Shown piece after piece: positions 1-6,378 of a stretch of DNA of 14,116 bases. Every line of letters begins with the position of its first letter. Within the stretch, counting starts at the first letter, position 1. The notes beneath the pieces were generated by a model, which was given only the letters and a program-made list of their open reading frames with translations, made no database searches and had not been told where the DNA came from. This DNA comes from Curvibacter sp. Its GTDB lineage: Bacteria > Pseudomonadota > Gammaproteobacteria > Burkholderiales > Burkholderiaceae_C. The position numbers and the translations under genes were made by a program. The stretch is from NCBI GenBank assembly GCA_003500955.1, contig DNQP01000112.1, positions 1-14,116 of the forward strand. The letters are read 5' to 3'.

Positions 1-818
1 GCACCCCCACCAGCCTGGCCGCGCTGCCGCTGCTGACCAAGGCGCAGGTGCCTTTCATCGCCCCGTTCACCGGGGCCATGGGGCTGCGCGAGCCCTTCAA
101 CAAGCAGGTCTTCCACCTGCGCGCCTCCTACAACGACGAGACGGCGCTGATCGTGCGCCAGCTCACCAACCTGGGCCTGAAGAAGATCGCCGTCTTCCAC
201 CAGAACGATGCCTACGGCAAAGCTGGACTGGACGGCGTGACGCTGGCCCTGGAAAAGCAGGGCCTCAAACCCGTGGCCACGGCCACGGTGGAACGCAACT
301 CGGTGGACGTTGCAGCCGCTGTGCGCACCATCAACGCCGCCATGCCCGACGCCGTGGTGCAGATCAGCGCCTACAAAGCCTGCGCTGCCTACATCCGTGC
401 CGCACGCGCATCCGGCTATGGCGGCACGTTCTACAACGTCTCTTTTGTGGGTACGCAGGCCCTGGCCGATGAGCTGGGCAAGGACGGCGCGGGTGTTGTG
501 GTGTCCCAGGTCATGCCCTCGCCCTACTACCCGGCACGACCGATAGCCCGCGAGTTTGCCGATGCGGTCAAGAAGGCCGGCAATGTGCAGGCCAACTTCT
601 CCAGCATGGAGGGCTACCTGGCCGCCAAGGTCGTGACCGAGGGCCTCAAGCGTGCAGGCAACCGTATCGGCAGCCGAGACGCCCTGATCCAGGGCATCGA
701 ATCCATCGGCAACCAGAGCCTGGGCGGCTTTCAGGTCAACTTCTCGGCCAGCAACCACGTGGCGTCGAGCTTTGTCGAGCTCTCGATGCTGACCGGCGAC
801 GGTCGCGTGCGCACCTGA
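1..818 (+). CDS. Branched-chain amino-acid-type ABC transporter periplasmic binding protein (3' part)
   Basis: This is the C-terminal 271 residues of a type I periplasmic binding protein of the LivJ/Peripla_BP_6 family, the receptor of HAAT-type ABC importers. The reading frame (first full codon at base 3) is open at the left edge and continues upstream, so the signal peptide and first lobe start are missing. The GTG at 48 is internal coding sequence, not a start. Family signs include the second-lobe opening YNDETALIVRQL, the hinge strand KKIAVFHQNDAYGKAGLDGV, and the strand/helix block from DAVVQISAY through YNVSFVGTQALADEL. The typical ending is also present: SSMEGYLAAKVVTEGL, then a closing FVEL strand and GDGRV. 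In the family the ligands are amino acids, amides, urea or aromatic acids; the ligand here cannot be read. No permease or ATPase gene follows, so transporter partners would be upstream or elsewhere. It ends in TGA just before a perfect palindrome. Confidence 0.9.
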   Translation, partial: TPTSLAALPLLTKAQVPFIAPFTGAMGLREPFNKQVFHLRASYNDETALIVRQLTNLGLKKIAVFHQNDAYGKAGLDGVTLALEKQGLKPVATATVERNSVDVAAAVRTINAAMPDAVVQISAYKACAAYIRAARASGYGGTFYNVSFVGTQALADELGKDGAGVVVSQVMPSPYYPARPIAREFADAVKKAGNVQANFSSMEGYLAAKVVTEGLKRAGNRIGSRDALIQGIESIGNQSLGGFQVNFSASNHVASSFVELSMLTGDGRVRT

Positions 819-827
819 ACCTGAAGA

Positions 828-849
828 CAGCCGGGGATATCCCCGGCTG
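828..849. terminator. Perfect 22-bp palindrome after the ABC receptor gene (hairpin)
   Basis: Bases 828-838 (CAGCCGGGGAT) are the exact reverse complement of 839-849. As RNA this gives a 9-bp GC-rich stem closed by an AUAU loop, starting 9 bp after the stop codon at 818. It is placed like a 3'-end hairpin of the receptor mRNA, but no T-tract follows on the plus strand, so it is not a classical intrinsic terminator. It could instead be a Rho-assisted end, an mRNA-stabilising hairpin or an operator. Its right arm overlaps the possible -35 box of the next gene. Confidence 0.55.
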
Positions 850-876
850 ACAGAGGGGCGAGCGAAGGGCTAGACT
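847..876 (+). promoter_or_regulatory. Candidate sigma-70 promoter for the M20 amidohydrolase gene
   Basis: CTGACA at 847-852 matches five of six bases of the -35 consensus. TAGACT at 871-876 matches four of six of the -10, with an 18-bp spacer. Transcription starting 7 bp beyond the -10 would begin at about 883, directly at the ATG at 884, which predicts a leaderless or nearly leaderless mRNA. This fits the absence of a well-placed Shine-Dalgarno sequence: GAAGGG at 864-869 is 14 bp from the ATG. This is by-eye matching only. Confidence 0.35.
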
Positions 877-883
877 CCCATCC

Positions 884-2077
884 ATGAAGGTCATCGATTC
901 CATCGTCGCCCAGTCCGCCGGCATTGCGGCCCTACGGCGTGACATCCACGCCCATCCCGAACTCTGTTTTGAGGAACACCGTACCTCCGAGCTGGTGGCG
1001 CAGCAGCTCACGGCCTGGGGCATTCCCGTGCACCGCGGCCTGGGCGGGACCGGCGTGGTGGGCATCGTCAAGAACGGCAGCAGTGCCCGTGCCATCGGTC
1101 TGCGCGCCGACATGGACGCCTTGCCGCTGCAGGAGAAAAACACCTTCGCCCACACCAGCCAGCATGCCGGCAAGATGCACGCCTGCGGACACGACGGCCA
1201 TACGGCCATGCTGCTGGCCGCGGCGCAGCATCTGGCGCAGCAGCGCAACTTCGACGGCACGGTCTACCTGATCTTCCAGCCGGCCGAGGAGGGCGGCGGC
1301 GGTGCCGACCGCATGATCAAGGACGGCCTGTTCGAGAAATTCCCGATGGAAGCCGTGTTCGGCATGCACAACTGGCCGGGCATGCCCGCCGGCAGCTTTG
1401 CGCTGAGCCCCGGGCCGGTCATGGCCTCGAGCAACGAATTCAAGATCACCATCCGCGGCAAGGGCGGCCATGCCGCCATGCCGCATAACGCGGTGGACCC
1501 GGTGCTCGTGGCCTGCCAGATGGTGCAGGCTTTCCAGACCATCATCAGCCGCAACATCAAGCCCATCGAGGCCGGCGTGATCTCGGTGACCATGATCCAT
1601 TCAGGCGAGGCCACCAACGTCATCGCCGACAGCTGCGAGCTGCAGGGTACGGTGCGCACGTTCACGCTGGAGGTGCTGGACAAGATCGAGGCGCGCATGC
1701 GCGAGGTGGCCGAGCACACCTGTGCGGTCTTCGGCGCGCGCTGCGACTTCGAGTTCGAACGCAACTACCCGCCGACGATCAATTCCGAGCGCGAGGTCGA
1801 ATTCGCGCGCCGCGTGATGGCTGGCATCGTGGGCGAGGACCGCGTGCTCAAGCAGGAGCCCACCATGGGCGCCGAGGACTTCGCCTACATGTTGCTCGCC
1901 AAGCCGGGGGCCTACGCCTTCATCGGCAACGGCGACGGGGTGCACCGCGAGATGGGGCATGGCGGCGGGCCCTGCACCCTGCACAACCCGAGCTACGACT
2001 TCAATGACGAGCTGATCCCGCTCGGCGCCACCTACTGGGTGCAACTGGCAGAAGGCTGGCTAGCGGCCGGCCGCTGA
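884..2077 (+). CDS. M20 family metallo-amidohydrolase (hippurate hydrolase / N-acyl-L-amino acid amidohydrolase type)
   Basis: A 397-aa zinc/manganese peptidase-like enzyme of the M20D (HipO/AbgA/IAA-amino acid hydrolase) group. It hydrolyses the amide bond of N-acyl or N-aroyl amino acids in the cytoplasm; there is no signal peptide. Visible family marks are RRDIHAHPEL (18-27), LRADMDALP (73-81), MHACGHDGHTAM with metal ligands Cys101 and His103, QPAEEGGGG with the Glu134-Glu135 pair (general base and ligand), and GMHNWP with His161. GHAAMPHNAVDP marks the dimerisation/lid domain, and LHNPSYDFND carries the late ligand His367. All expected catalytic residues are present and the length is normal for the family, so it should be active. 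The exact substrate (hippurate, N-acetyl amino acid, indole-acetyl conjugate) cannot be told from sequence. It follows an amino-acid-type ABC receptor by 65 bp, compatible with uptake then hydrolysis of conjugates, though the intervening hairpin and candidate promoter suggest separate expression. It converges on coaX. Confidence 0.92.
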   Translation: MKVIDSIVAQSAGIAALRRDIHAHPELCFEEHRTSELVAQQLTAWGIPVHRGLGGTGVVGIVKNGSSARAIGLRADMDALPLQEKNTFAHTSQHAGKMHACGHDGHTAMLLAAAQHLAQQRNFDGTVYLIFQPAEEGGGGADRMIKDGLFEKFPMEAVFGMHNWPGMPAGSFALSPGPVMASSNEFKITIRGKGGHAAMPHNAVDPVLVACQMVQAFQTIISRNIKPIEAGVISVTMIHSGEATNVIADSCELQGTVRTFTLEVLDKIEARMREVAEHTCAVFGARCDFEFERNYPPTINSEREVEFARRVMAGIVGEDRVLKQEPTMGAEDFAYMLLAKPGAYAFIGNGDGVHREMGHGGGPCTLHNPSYDFNDELIPLGATYWVQLAEGWLAAGR

Positions 2078-2092
2078 CCGCGCGCGGCGGCG

Positions 2093-2863
2093 TCAACGGC
2101 CCAGGCCGCGATGCGCCGCGATCTGCAGCAGGCCGTCAAAGATCAGCGTGTCGCGCAGCTCGAAGGGCGTCGCCAGGCTGGGCGCCATCTTCCAGCCCGC
2201 ACCACCGGCCATCACGCACCAGGGCTCAGCCCCGCAGTGGGCGCGCACATGTTGCACCATGCGCTCCATGGCGCCGGCAATCGCGTAGGTGCCGCCACTG
2301 GTGAGCGCATCGCTGGTGTTGGTGGGGAAGGGGCGGACCTCGCCGGTGGGCACGTGCAGGCCCGCCGTGCCGGACTCCAGCGCGCGCAGCATGATGCCGT
2401 GACCCGGCAGGATGTAGCCCCCGAGGAACTTGCCCTGCGCATCAATGGCCTCCACCGTGACCGCCGTACCCACCATGGAGACCACGATGGGGCGGCGCGG
2501 CCCCAGGGCCTGCATGCGGTGCCAGGCCCCGATCATGGCCACCCAACGGTCCGGCCCCAGACGCGCGGGATGGTCGTAGCCATTGCTCAGGCCGGCCTCT
2601 TCATGGCTGGCGATGACCCACTGGGGCGAGATGTCCCATTGCTCCATCTGTGCTTCCACCCGGTGTTTCACGGCGTCGCTGGCCACCACACAGCCCAGCA
2701 TGCAGCGTGGCGCCGGCAGACGCGCCCAGGCGGTCTCGGCCAGGCGGTCGATGTGGTCGAGGAACTCCGCGCCCTGGGCGATGGCCCGTGCACCAGGGTG
2801 GGGTCCCTCGAACAGTGCCCATTTGAGGCGGGTGTTGCCGACGTCGATGGCCAGAAAAGACAT
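2093..2863 (-). CDS. coaX: Type III pantothenate kinase
   Basis: A 256-aa cytoplasmic kinase that phosphorylates pantothenate with ATP, the first step of coenzyme A synthesis. CoaX belongs to the ASKHA fold; known members need a monovalent cation and are not feedback-inhibited by CoA. Signature elements in order are [13 protein letters not shown] at the N-terminus (phosphate 1 loop with Asp7, Asn10, Thr11), [12 protein letters not shown] (the G-x-D-R-W pantothenate/cation region), [14 protein letters not shown] (phosphate 2 loop), and [22 protein letters not shown]. After these comes [16 protein letters not shown], then a glycine-rich VMAGGAG strand near the C-terminus. Length is typical. The ATG at 2863 gives a start exactly at the conserved first strand, although the Shine-Dalgarno is poor. 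It lies 29 bp downstream of the persulfide dioxygenase-rhodanese gene on the same strand, so the two are probably co-transcribed. It is tail-to-tail with the amidohydrolase gene, with 15 bp between the stops. Confidence 0.95.
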   Translation of the reverse strand: MSFLAIDVGNTRLKWALFEGPHPGARAIAQGAEFLDHIDRLAETAWARLPAPRCMLGCVVASDAVKHRVEAQMEQWDISPQWVIASHEEAGLSNGYDHPARLGPDRWVAMIGAWHRMQALGPRRPIVVSMVGTAVTVEAIDAQGKFLGGYILPGHGIMLRALESGTAGLHVPTGEVRPFPTNTSDALTSGGTYAIAGAMERMVQHVRAHCGAEPWCVMAGGAGWKMAPSLATPFELRDTLIFDGLLQIAAHRGLGR

Positions 2864-2892
2864 GGTGGACGGTATCCGGTAGGTGGTGAGGC

Positions 2893-4014
2893 TCAGCCCT
2901 GGCGCCAGGGCAGACCGTGGAAGCGCCAGCCGCCCTTGCGACCGCGCTGCGCATGTTCATCGGGATCGCCCTCAAAGCCCTCGAGGATGTTGTAGGCCTC
3001 CAGGCCGAGCTCGGTGGCGCGCTTGGCAGCGGCAATCGAACGCACGCCGCTGCGGCAGAGCATGAGCGCCTTCTTGCCCAGCGGCACGGCAGCGCGCAGC
3101 GCGGTGTCGAAATCCGGGTTCAGCTGCATGCCGGGCCACTGCTTCCACGCCAGGCCGACCGCGTCGGGCACAAAACCGACCCACTCGCGCTCGGCGTCGG
3201 TGCGCACGTCGATGATCACGCCCACACCTTCCTGCACCCACTGCCAGGCGAGCTGGGGCGGGATGTTGCCGGCATAGCCTTCGGCCGGCCGCACGGTCTG
3301 CAGCGAGGCGCCGCCTGCGTCATGGCGCAGACCGGACTGCTGATTGGCGGGCACGGCTTCGTCGATGCGGCGGGGTCTGGGGAGCTGGAGTTCCTGCATG
3401 AGGGTGGTGAATTCTTCGAGTTTGCCAGCCAGGCGGGCATTGCCGCGCTTTTCGGCGCCGATGCTGCTGTTCTCGCGGCCCTGGTAGTCGTGGCCAGGCC
3501 AGACCAGCGTGTCCTCGGGCAGCGTGAACAGCTTTTCCGTGATGCTGCGGTACAGCGCCGCCGCATCACCGGACTGGAAATCTGTGCGGCCGCAGCCATT
3601 GATGAGCAGGGTGTCGCCCGTGAAGACATGGCGCAGGCCGCCGCTTTCCCAGAGATAGCACATGCTGCCCGCGGTGTGGCCCGGTGTGTGCAGGGCCCGG
3701 ATGCGTTCGCGACCGAAATGCAGTTCGGCGCCGTCGCGCAGCTGCAGGGCCGCAGTGCGGATGCCGCAGCCTTCCGGGGCAGCCGTACGCGCACCGGTGT
3801 GTTCGACCAGCAGGCCGGCGCTGGTCACATGGTCGGCATGGGCATGGGTTTCGACGGCGAGCACCAGGCGCAGGCCATACACACGCAGCACGCCCAGGTC
3901 GCGTTCCAGCTGCTCGTCCACCGGGTCGATGATCAACGCCTCACGCGTACCGGCATCGAAGAGCAGATAGGTGTAAGTGCTGGAGGCCGGGTCGAAGAGC
4001 TGGATCGGGTTCAT
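2893..4014 (-). CDS. Persulfide dioxygenase (ETHE1-like MBL fold) fused to a C-terminal rhodanese domain
   Basis: A 373-aa two-domain protein. Residues about 1-235 are a metallo-beta-lactamase fold of the ETHE1 persulfide dioxygenase type. THAHADH (His57, His59, Asp61, His62), HTPGHTAGS with His113, and FTGDTLL with Asp134 supply the mononuclear-iron ligands (His57, His113, Asp134). GCGRTDFQ is the typical ETHE1 signature. Residues about 265-370 form a rhodanese domain with the active loop CRSGVRS, catalytic cysteine Cys320. Known fusions of this kind, such as the PRF protein described from Burkholderia phytofirmans, oxidise glutathione persulfide to sulfite and exchange sulfur with thiosulfate. 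That makes this a likely sulfide/persulfide detoxification enzyme. I chose the ATG at 4012-4014 because homologues begin close to [13 protein letters not shown]; a TTG at 4044 would add ten unlikely residues. No sulfide:quinone reductase or ArsR-type regulator is visible beside it; coaX follows directly. Confidence 0.92.
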   Translation of the reverse strand: MNPIQLFDPASSTYTYLLFDAGTREALIIDPVDEQLERDLGVLRVYGLRLVLAVETHAHADHVTSAGLLVEHTGARTAAPEGCGIRTAALQLRDGAELHFGRERIRALHTPGHTAGSMCYLWESGGLRHVFTGDTLLINGCGRTDFQSGDAAALYRSITEKLFTLPEDTLVWPGHDYQGRENSSIGAEKRGNARLAGKLEEFTTLMQELQLPRPRRIDEAVPANQQSGLRHDAGGASLQTVRPAEGYAGNIPPQLAWQWVQEGVGVIIDVRTDAEREWVGFVPDAVGLAWKQWPGMQLNPDFDTALRAAVPLGKKALMLCRSGVRSIAAAKRATELGLEAYNILEGFEGDPDEHAQRGRKGGWRFHGLPWRQG

Positions 4015-4052
4015 GGCGAAAGCGCAGGGGCGCAGAACCCTCAAGGATACGC

Positions 4053-4085
4053 AAAAAAGGGACCGCGTCGCGAAAACGCGGTCCC
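4053..4085 (-). terminator. Strong intrinsic terminator of the FAH-family gene
   Basis: On the minus strand, a perfect 10-bp stem (GGGACCGCGT at 4085-4076 with ACGCGGTCCC at 4068-4059) encloses a 7-nt loop and is followed directly by six T residues (AAAAAA at 4053-4058 on the plus strand). It begins 20 bp after the FAH gene's stop codon, as expected for a Rho-independent terminator. It separates that gene from the downstream persulfide dioxygenase-rhodanese/coaX pair, which must therefore have its own start signal between about 4015 and 4052 or rely on read-through. Confidence 0.93.
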
Positions 4086-4105
4086 CCGATGCCGGGCAGG
4101 CCCGG

Positions 4106-4891
4106 TCAGACGATGCGTACGCTGAGGTTGGGCAGCCCGTCGATGTGCATCTCGATGACGTCCCCCTTGACCACCGGCCCGACGTTCTCGGGTGTGCCCG
4201 AGTAGATGATGTCGCCGGGGAAGAGCTCGTTCGCGTGCGAAAGCTGGCTGATCTGCTCCGCCACGCTCCAGATCATCTGCTTGAGGTCGGCATTCTGCTT
4301 GGTCTGTCCGTTGACCTTGAGCCAGATATTGCCTTGCGTGAAATGCCCGGTCTGCGCGAGGCGATGCACAGCACCGATGACGGCCGAACGGTCAAAGCTT
4401 TTGCCGATTTCCCACGGCTTCTTCTGGTCGCCCATGGCACGCTGCAGGTCGCGCCGTGTCATGTCCAGTCCCAGGGTGTAGCCGTAGACCAGGTCCAAGG
4501 CCTTCTCCACCGGAATGTTCTTGCCGCCCTTGCCCAGGCAGGCCACGAGTTCGGCCTCGTAGTGGTAGTTCTTGGTCAGCGTCGGATAAGGGTGGTCGGC
4601 CACGGTCCCCGCGGCCACGTACTGGATGGCGTCGGTGGGTTTCTGGAAGAAGAACGGGGGCTCACGGTCCGGGTTGGAGCCCATTTCGATGGCGTGGGCA
4701 CGGTAGTTGCGCCCGATGCAGTAGATGCGGCGTACGGGGAACATCTCGTCGCTGCCGACGATGGGGATGTAGGTGTCGCCCACGTCGAAGGGCGTCTTGG
4801 GCTTGTTCTGCGCCACGCCGGGCAGCGCGCAACCCGCGAGCGCGCCGGTGGTCACCAGGGCGGTGTTCTGGAAAAAATGACGACGGTCCAT
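4106..4891 (-). CDS. Fumarylacetoacetate hydrolase (FAH) fold protein with predicted Tat/lipoprotein export signal
   Basis: A 261-aa protein whose residues about 50-260 match the FAH superfamily of magnesium-dependent C-C lyases, isomerases and decarboxylases (acylpyruvases, oxaloacetate decarboxylases, hydroxymuconate isomerases). Family marks are IGRNYRAHAIEMG (56-71), NYHYEAELVACLG with metal ligands Glu112 and Glu114, GYTLGLDMTRRDLQ with Asp143, GKSFD, and the closing GDIIYSGTPENVGPV. Substrate cannot be predicted. The unusual part is the N-terminus: MDRRHFFQNTALVTTGALAGC has a twin-arginine motif, a hydrophobic stretch and an LAGC lipobox at Cys21, suggesting Tat export and possible lipid anchoring. 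Most family members are cytoplasmic. The ATG at 4889-4891 is preceded by AAGGAG at a 7-nt spacing, so I prefer it to the upstream ATG at 4930. It is divergent from the TRAP receptor gene and ends at a strong terminator, so it is probably monocistronic. Confidence 0.88.
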   Translation of the reverse strand: MDRRHFFQNTALVTTGALAGCALPGVAQNKPKTPFDVGDTYIPIVGSDEMFPVRRIYCIGRNYRAHAIEMGSNPDREPPFFFQKPTDAIQYVAAGTVADHPYPTLTKNYHYEAELVACLGKGGKNIPVEKALDLVYGYTLGLDMTRRDLQRAMGDQKKPWEIGKSFDRSAVIGAVHRLAQTGHFTQGNIWLKVNGQTKQNADLKQMIWSVAEQISQLSHANELFPGDIIYSGTPENVGPVVKGDVIEMHIDGLPNLSVRIV

Positions 4892-4898
4892 GTGATGT

Positions 4899-4904
4899 CT
4901 CCTT
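4899..4904 (-). promoter_or_regulatory. Shine-Dalgarno of the FAH-family gene
   Basis: AAGGAG on the minus strand lies 7 nt upstream of the ATG at 4891. It decides the start and therefore the presence of the twin-arginine signal at the very N-terminus, which an in-frame ATG 39 bp upstream would push inward. Confidence 0.8.
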
Positions 4905-5134
4905 CTGTGTTTTGTGATGTGCAACGGCACACGGCGATTTCTAGCACGAGCTTGTAGGGCTATTCGTCATTGGTCCGTATTGGACGAGGTAAAGCAGCAG
5001 GGTGAAAACTGTTTCGAGGCCTGTGAGTGAAAAACTGGTGAAAACCCCTAGGAATGCGTATGCCCGCTCAGGCGCAGAATGCGTGCCCGATGGCAGAAAA
5101 AACACGCGTCTGCCACGCTGTCTTGTTCACAACC
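4905..5134. other. Divergent intergenic region with short direct repeats
   Basis: This non-coding spacer lies between the FAH-family gene and the TRAP receptor gene and must hold both promoters. I cannot assign clear -35/-10 pairs. It contains ATTGG twice exactly 10 bp apart (4969-4973, 4979-4983), flanked by a 5-bp inverted pair TCGTC/GACGA (4964-4968, 4983-4987). It also contains GTGAAAA three times (5002, 5027, 5038), and GAATGCGT followed by GCCCG twice (5052-5066 with two extra bases, and 5077-5089). No regulator gene is adjacent. Confidence 0.5.
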
Positions 5135-5138
5135 GGAG
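5135..5138 (+). promoter_or_regulatory. Shine-Dalgarno that fixes the GTG start of the TRAP receptor
   Basis: GGAG at 5135-5138 lies 6 nt before the GTG at 5145. The in-frame ATG at 5079 has no ribosome-binding site and would put 22 non-signal residues before the twin-arginine motif, so the GTG is preferred. Confidence 0.75.
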
Positions 5139-5144
5139 ATCACC

Positions 5145-6269
5145 GTGACCGATAACAAATCCCCGAACCGCCGCAGCCTGCTCAAGGGCGTTGCCGTTGC
5201 CGCTGGCGCCGTGTCCGCCCCGATGCTGGCCACCGCCCAGACCGCCACCACCATGCGTCTGCAGAGCACCTGGCCCTCCAAGGACATCTTCCACGAGTAC
5301 GCCCAGGACTTCGCCAGCAAGGTGAACAAGATGGCCGAGGGCAAGCTCAAGATCGAAGTGCTGCCCGCGGGCTCCGTGGTGCCGGCCTTCCAGCTGCTTG
5401 AAGCCGTGAACAAGGGTACGCTCGACGCCGGTCACGGCGTGGTGGCCTACCACTACGGCAAGAACTCGGCCCTGGCCCTGTGGGGTTCCGGTCCGTCCTT
5501 CGGCATGGACCCCAACATGCTGCTGGCCTGGCACTACTACGGCGGCGGCAAGGCCCTGCTGGAGGAGATCTACAAGTCCATCAACATGGATGTCGTGTCC
5601 TATCTCTACGGCCCCATGCCCACCCAGCCCTTCGGCTGGTTCAAGAAGCCGATCACCAAGGCCGCTGACGTCAAGGGCACCAAGTTCCGTACCGTGGGCC
5701 TGGCGGTCGACATGTACACCGACATGGGTGCAGCCGTGAACCCGCTGCCCGGCGGCGAGATCGTGCCCGCCCTGGACCGCGGCCTGATCGACGGCGCCGA
5801 GTTCAACAACGCTTCGTCCGACCGCCTGCTGGGCTTCCCCGATGTGGTGAAGAACTGCATGCTGCAGTCCTTCCACCAGTCCGGCGAGCAGTTCGAGATC
5901 CTGTTCAACAAGAGCAAGGTCAACGCACTGCCGGCCGAGCTCAAGGCCGTGATCGACTACGCCGTGCAGGCTGCCAGCGCCGACATGAGCTGGAAGGCCA
6001 TCGAGCGCAACTCGGCCGACTACATCGAGCTCAAGAAGCAGGGCGTCAAGTTCTACAAGACCCCGAACTCCGTGCTCCAGGCCCAGCTGGCCTCCTGGGA
6101 CAAGATCATGGCCAAGAAGGGCGCCGAGAACCCGCTGTTCAAGAAGGTGATCGATTCCCAGCGTGCCTATGCCGAGCGCACCACCGCCTGGTGGAACGAC
6201 TACACGGTGGACTTCAAGATGGCCGCCAACCACTACTTCGCCAAGAAGCAGCCGGCCACGAAGAGCTGA
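5145..6269 (+). CDS. dctP: TRAP transporter periplasmic receptor, DctP/TakP-like
   Basis: A 374-aa extracytoplasmic solute receptor of the DctP (TRAP) family, closest in feel to the TakP-type 2-oxo/carboxylic acid receptors. The N-terminus has a twin-arginine signal (SPNRRSLLKG then an alanine-rich core) with a probable cut after Ala31 (ATA/Q). The mature protein starts with the typical strand TMRLQSTWPSKDIFHEYAQ. The ligand-carboxylate arginine is expected at Arg182 in GTKFRTVGLAVDMYTDMGA. The block PGGEIVPALDRGLIDGAEFNNASSD contains Glu219, at the position where TakP-type receptors bind a cation that bridges the substrate (recalled, not aligned). The start is the GTG at 5145. It is the first gene of a P-Q-M operon; two hairpins separate it from the permease genes, a common way to give receptor excess. 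The substrate is inferred only to be an organic acid. Confidence 0.93.
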   Translation: MTDNKSPNRRSLLKGVAVAAGAVSAPMLATAQTATTMRLQSTWPSKDIFHEYAQDFASKVNKMAEGKLKIEVLPAGSVVPAFQLLEAVNKGTLDAGHGVVAYHYGKNSALALWGSGPSFGMDPNMLLAWHYYGGGKALLEEIYKSINMDVVSYLYGPMPTQPFGWFKKPITKAADVKGTKFRTVGLAVDMYTDMGAAVNPLPGGEIVPALDRGLIDGAEFNNASSDRLLGFPDVVKNCMLQSFHQSGEQFEILFNKSKVNALPAELKAVIDYAVQAASADMSWKAIERNSADYIELKKQGVKFYKTPNSVLQAQLASWDKIMAKKGAENPLFKKVIDSQRAYAERTTAWWNDYTVDFKMAANHYFAKKQPATKS

Positions 6270-6275
6270 TGGCCT

Positions 6276-6294
6276 GAACGGATAAAATCCGTTC
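6276..6294. repeat. Perfect 8-bp inverted repeat after the TRAP receptor gene
   Basis: GAACGGAT (6276-6283) and ATCCGTTC (6287-6294) are exact reverse complements separated by AAA. It lies 7 bp after the receptor stop codon and forms a tight hairpin. The centre also reads TAAAAT (6283-6288), a five-of-six match to a -10 box, but I see no convincing -35 box upstream. Confidence 0.6.
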
Positions 6295-6299
6295 TGCCT

Positions 6300-6335
6300 G
6301 GGAGGGCGCTGTGGTGCAAGCCACGGCGCCCTCTC
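6300..6335 (+). terminator. Long intercistronic hairpin between TRAP receptor and permease genes
   Basis: GAGGGCGCTGTGG (6302-6314) pairs with CCACGGCGCCCTC (6321-6333) around a 6-nt loop, with one T-G wobble. A G-T wobble and one more G-C pair extend the stem to 15 bp. The sequence after it is CTTATTC, a weak T-tract, so I read it as a partial terminator or mRNA-stabilising element that keeps receptor mRNA above permease mRNA. It is not a full stop. Confidence 0.65.
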
Positions 6336-6378
6336 CTTATTCAGCCCACCTGACTTTTAACTGACTGCTAGGACCCCC

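Noticed and set aside
2062..2075. 14-bp GC-only palindrome at the amidohydrolase stop
   Set aside because: It is made of GGCC/GCGC units common in such GC-rich coding DNA and has no loop or T-tract.
4044..4049. TATCCT on the minus strand as a -10 box for the persulfide dioxygenase-rhodanese gene
   Set aside because: The matching -35 position falls in the terminator loop (CGCGAC) with no resemblance to consensus, so the promoter cannot be assigned.
2917..4125. 402-aa plus-strand frame opposite the persulfide dioxygenase-rhodanese gene (and the 294-aa frame at 2111-2995 opposite coaX)
   Set aside because: The minus-strand genes carry complete catalytic motifs; the plus-strand products are compositional artefacts with no domain.
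5079..5144. Upstream ATG for the TRAP receptor adding 22 residues
   Set aside because: It has no Shine-Dalgarno, and the added stretch would sit before a canonical twin-arginine signal; the GTG at 5145 has GGAG at a 6-nt spacing.
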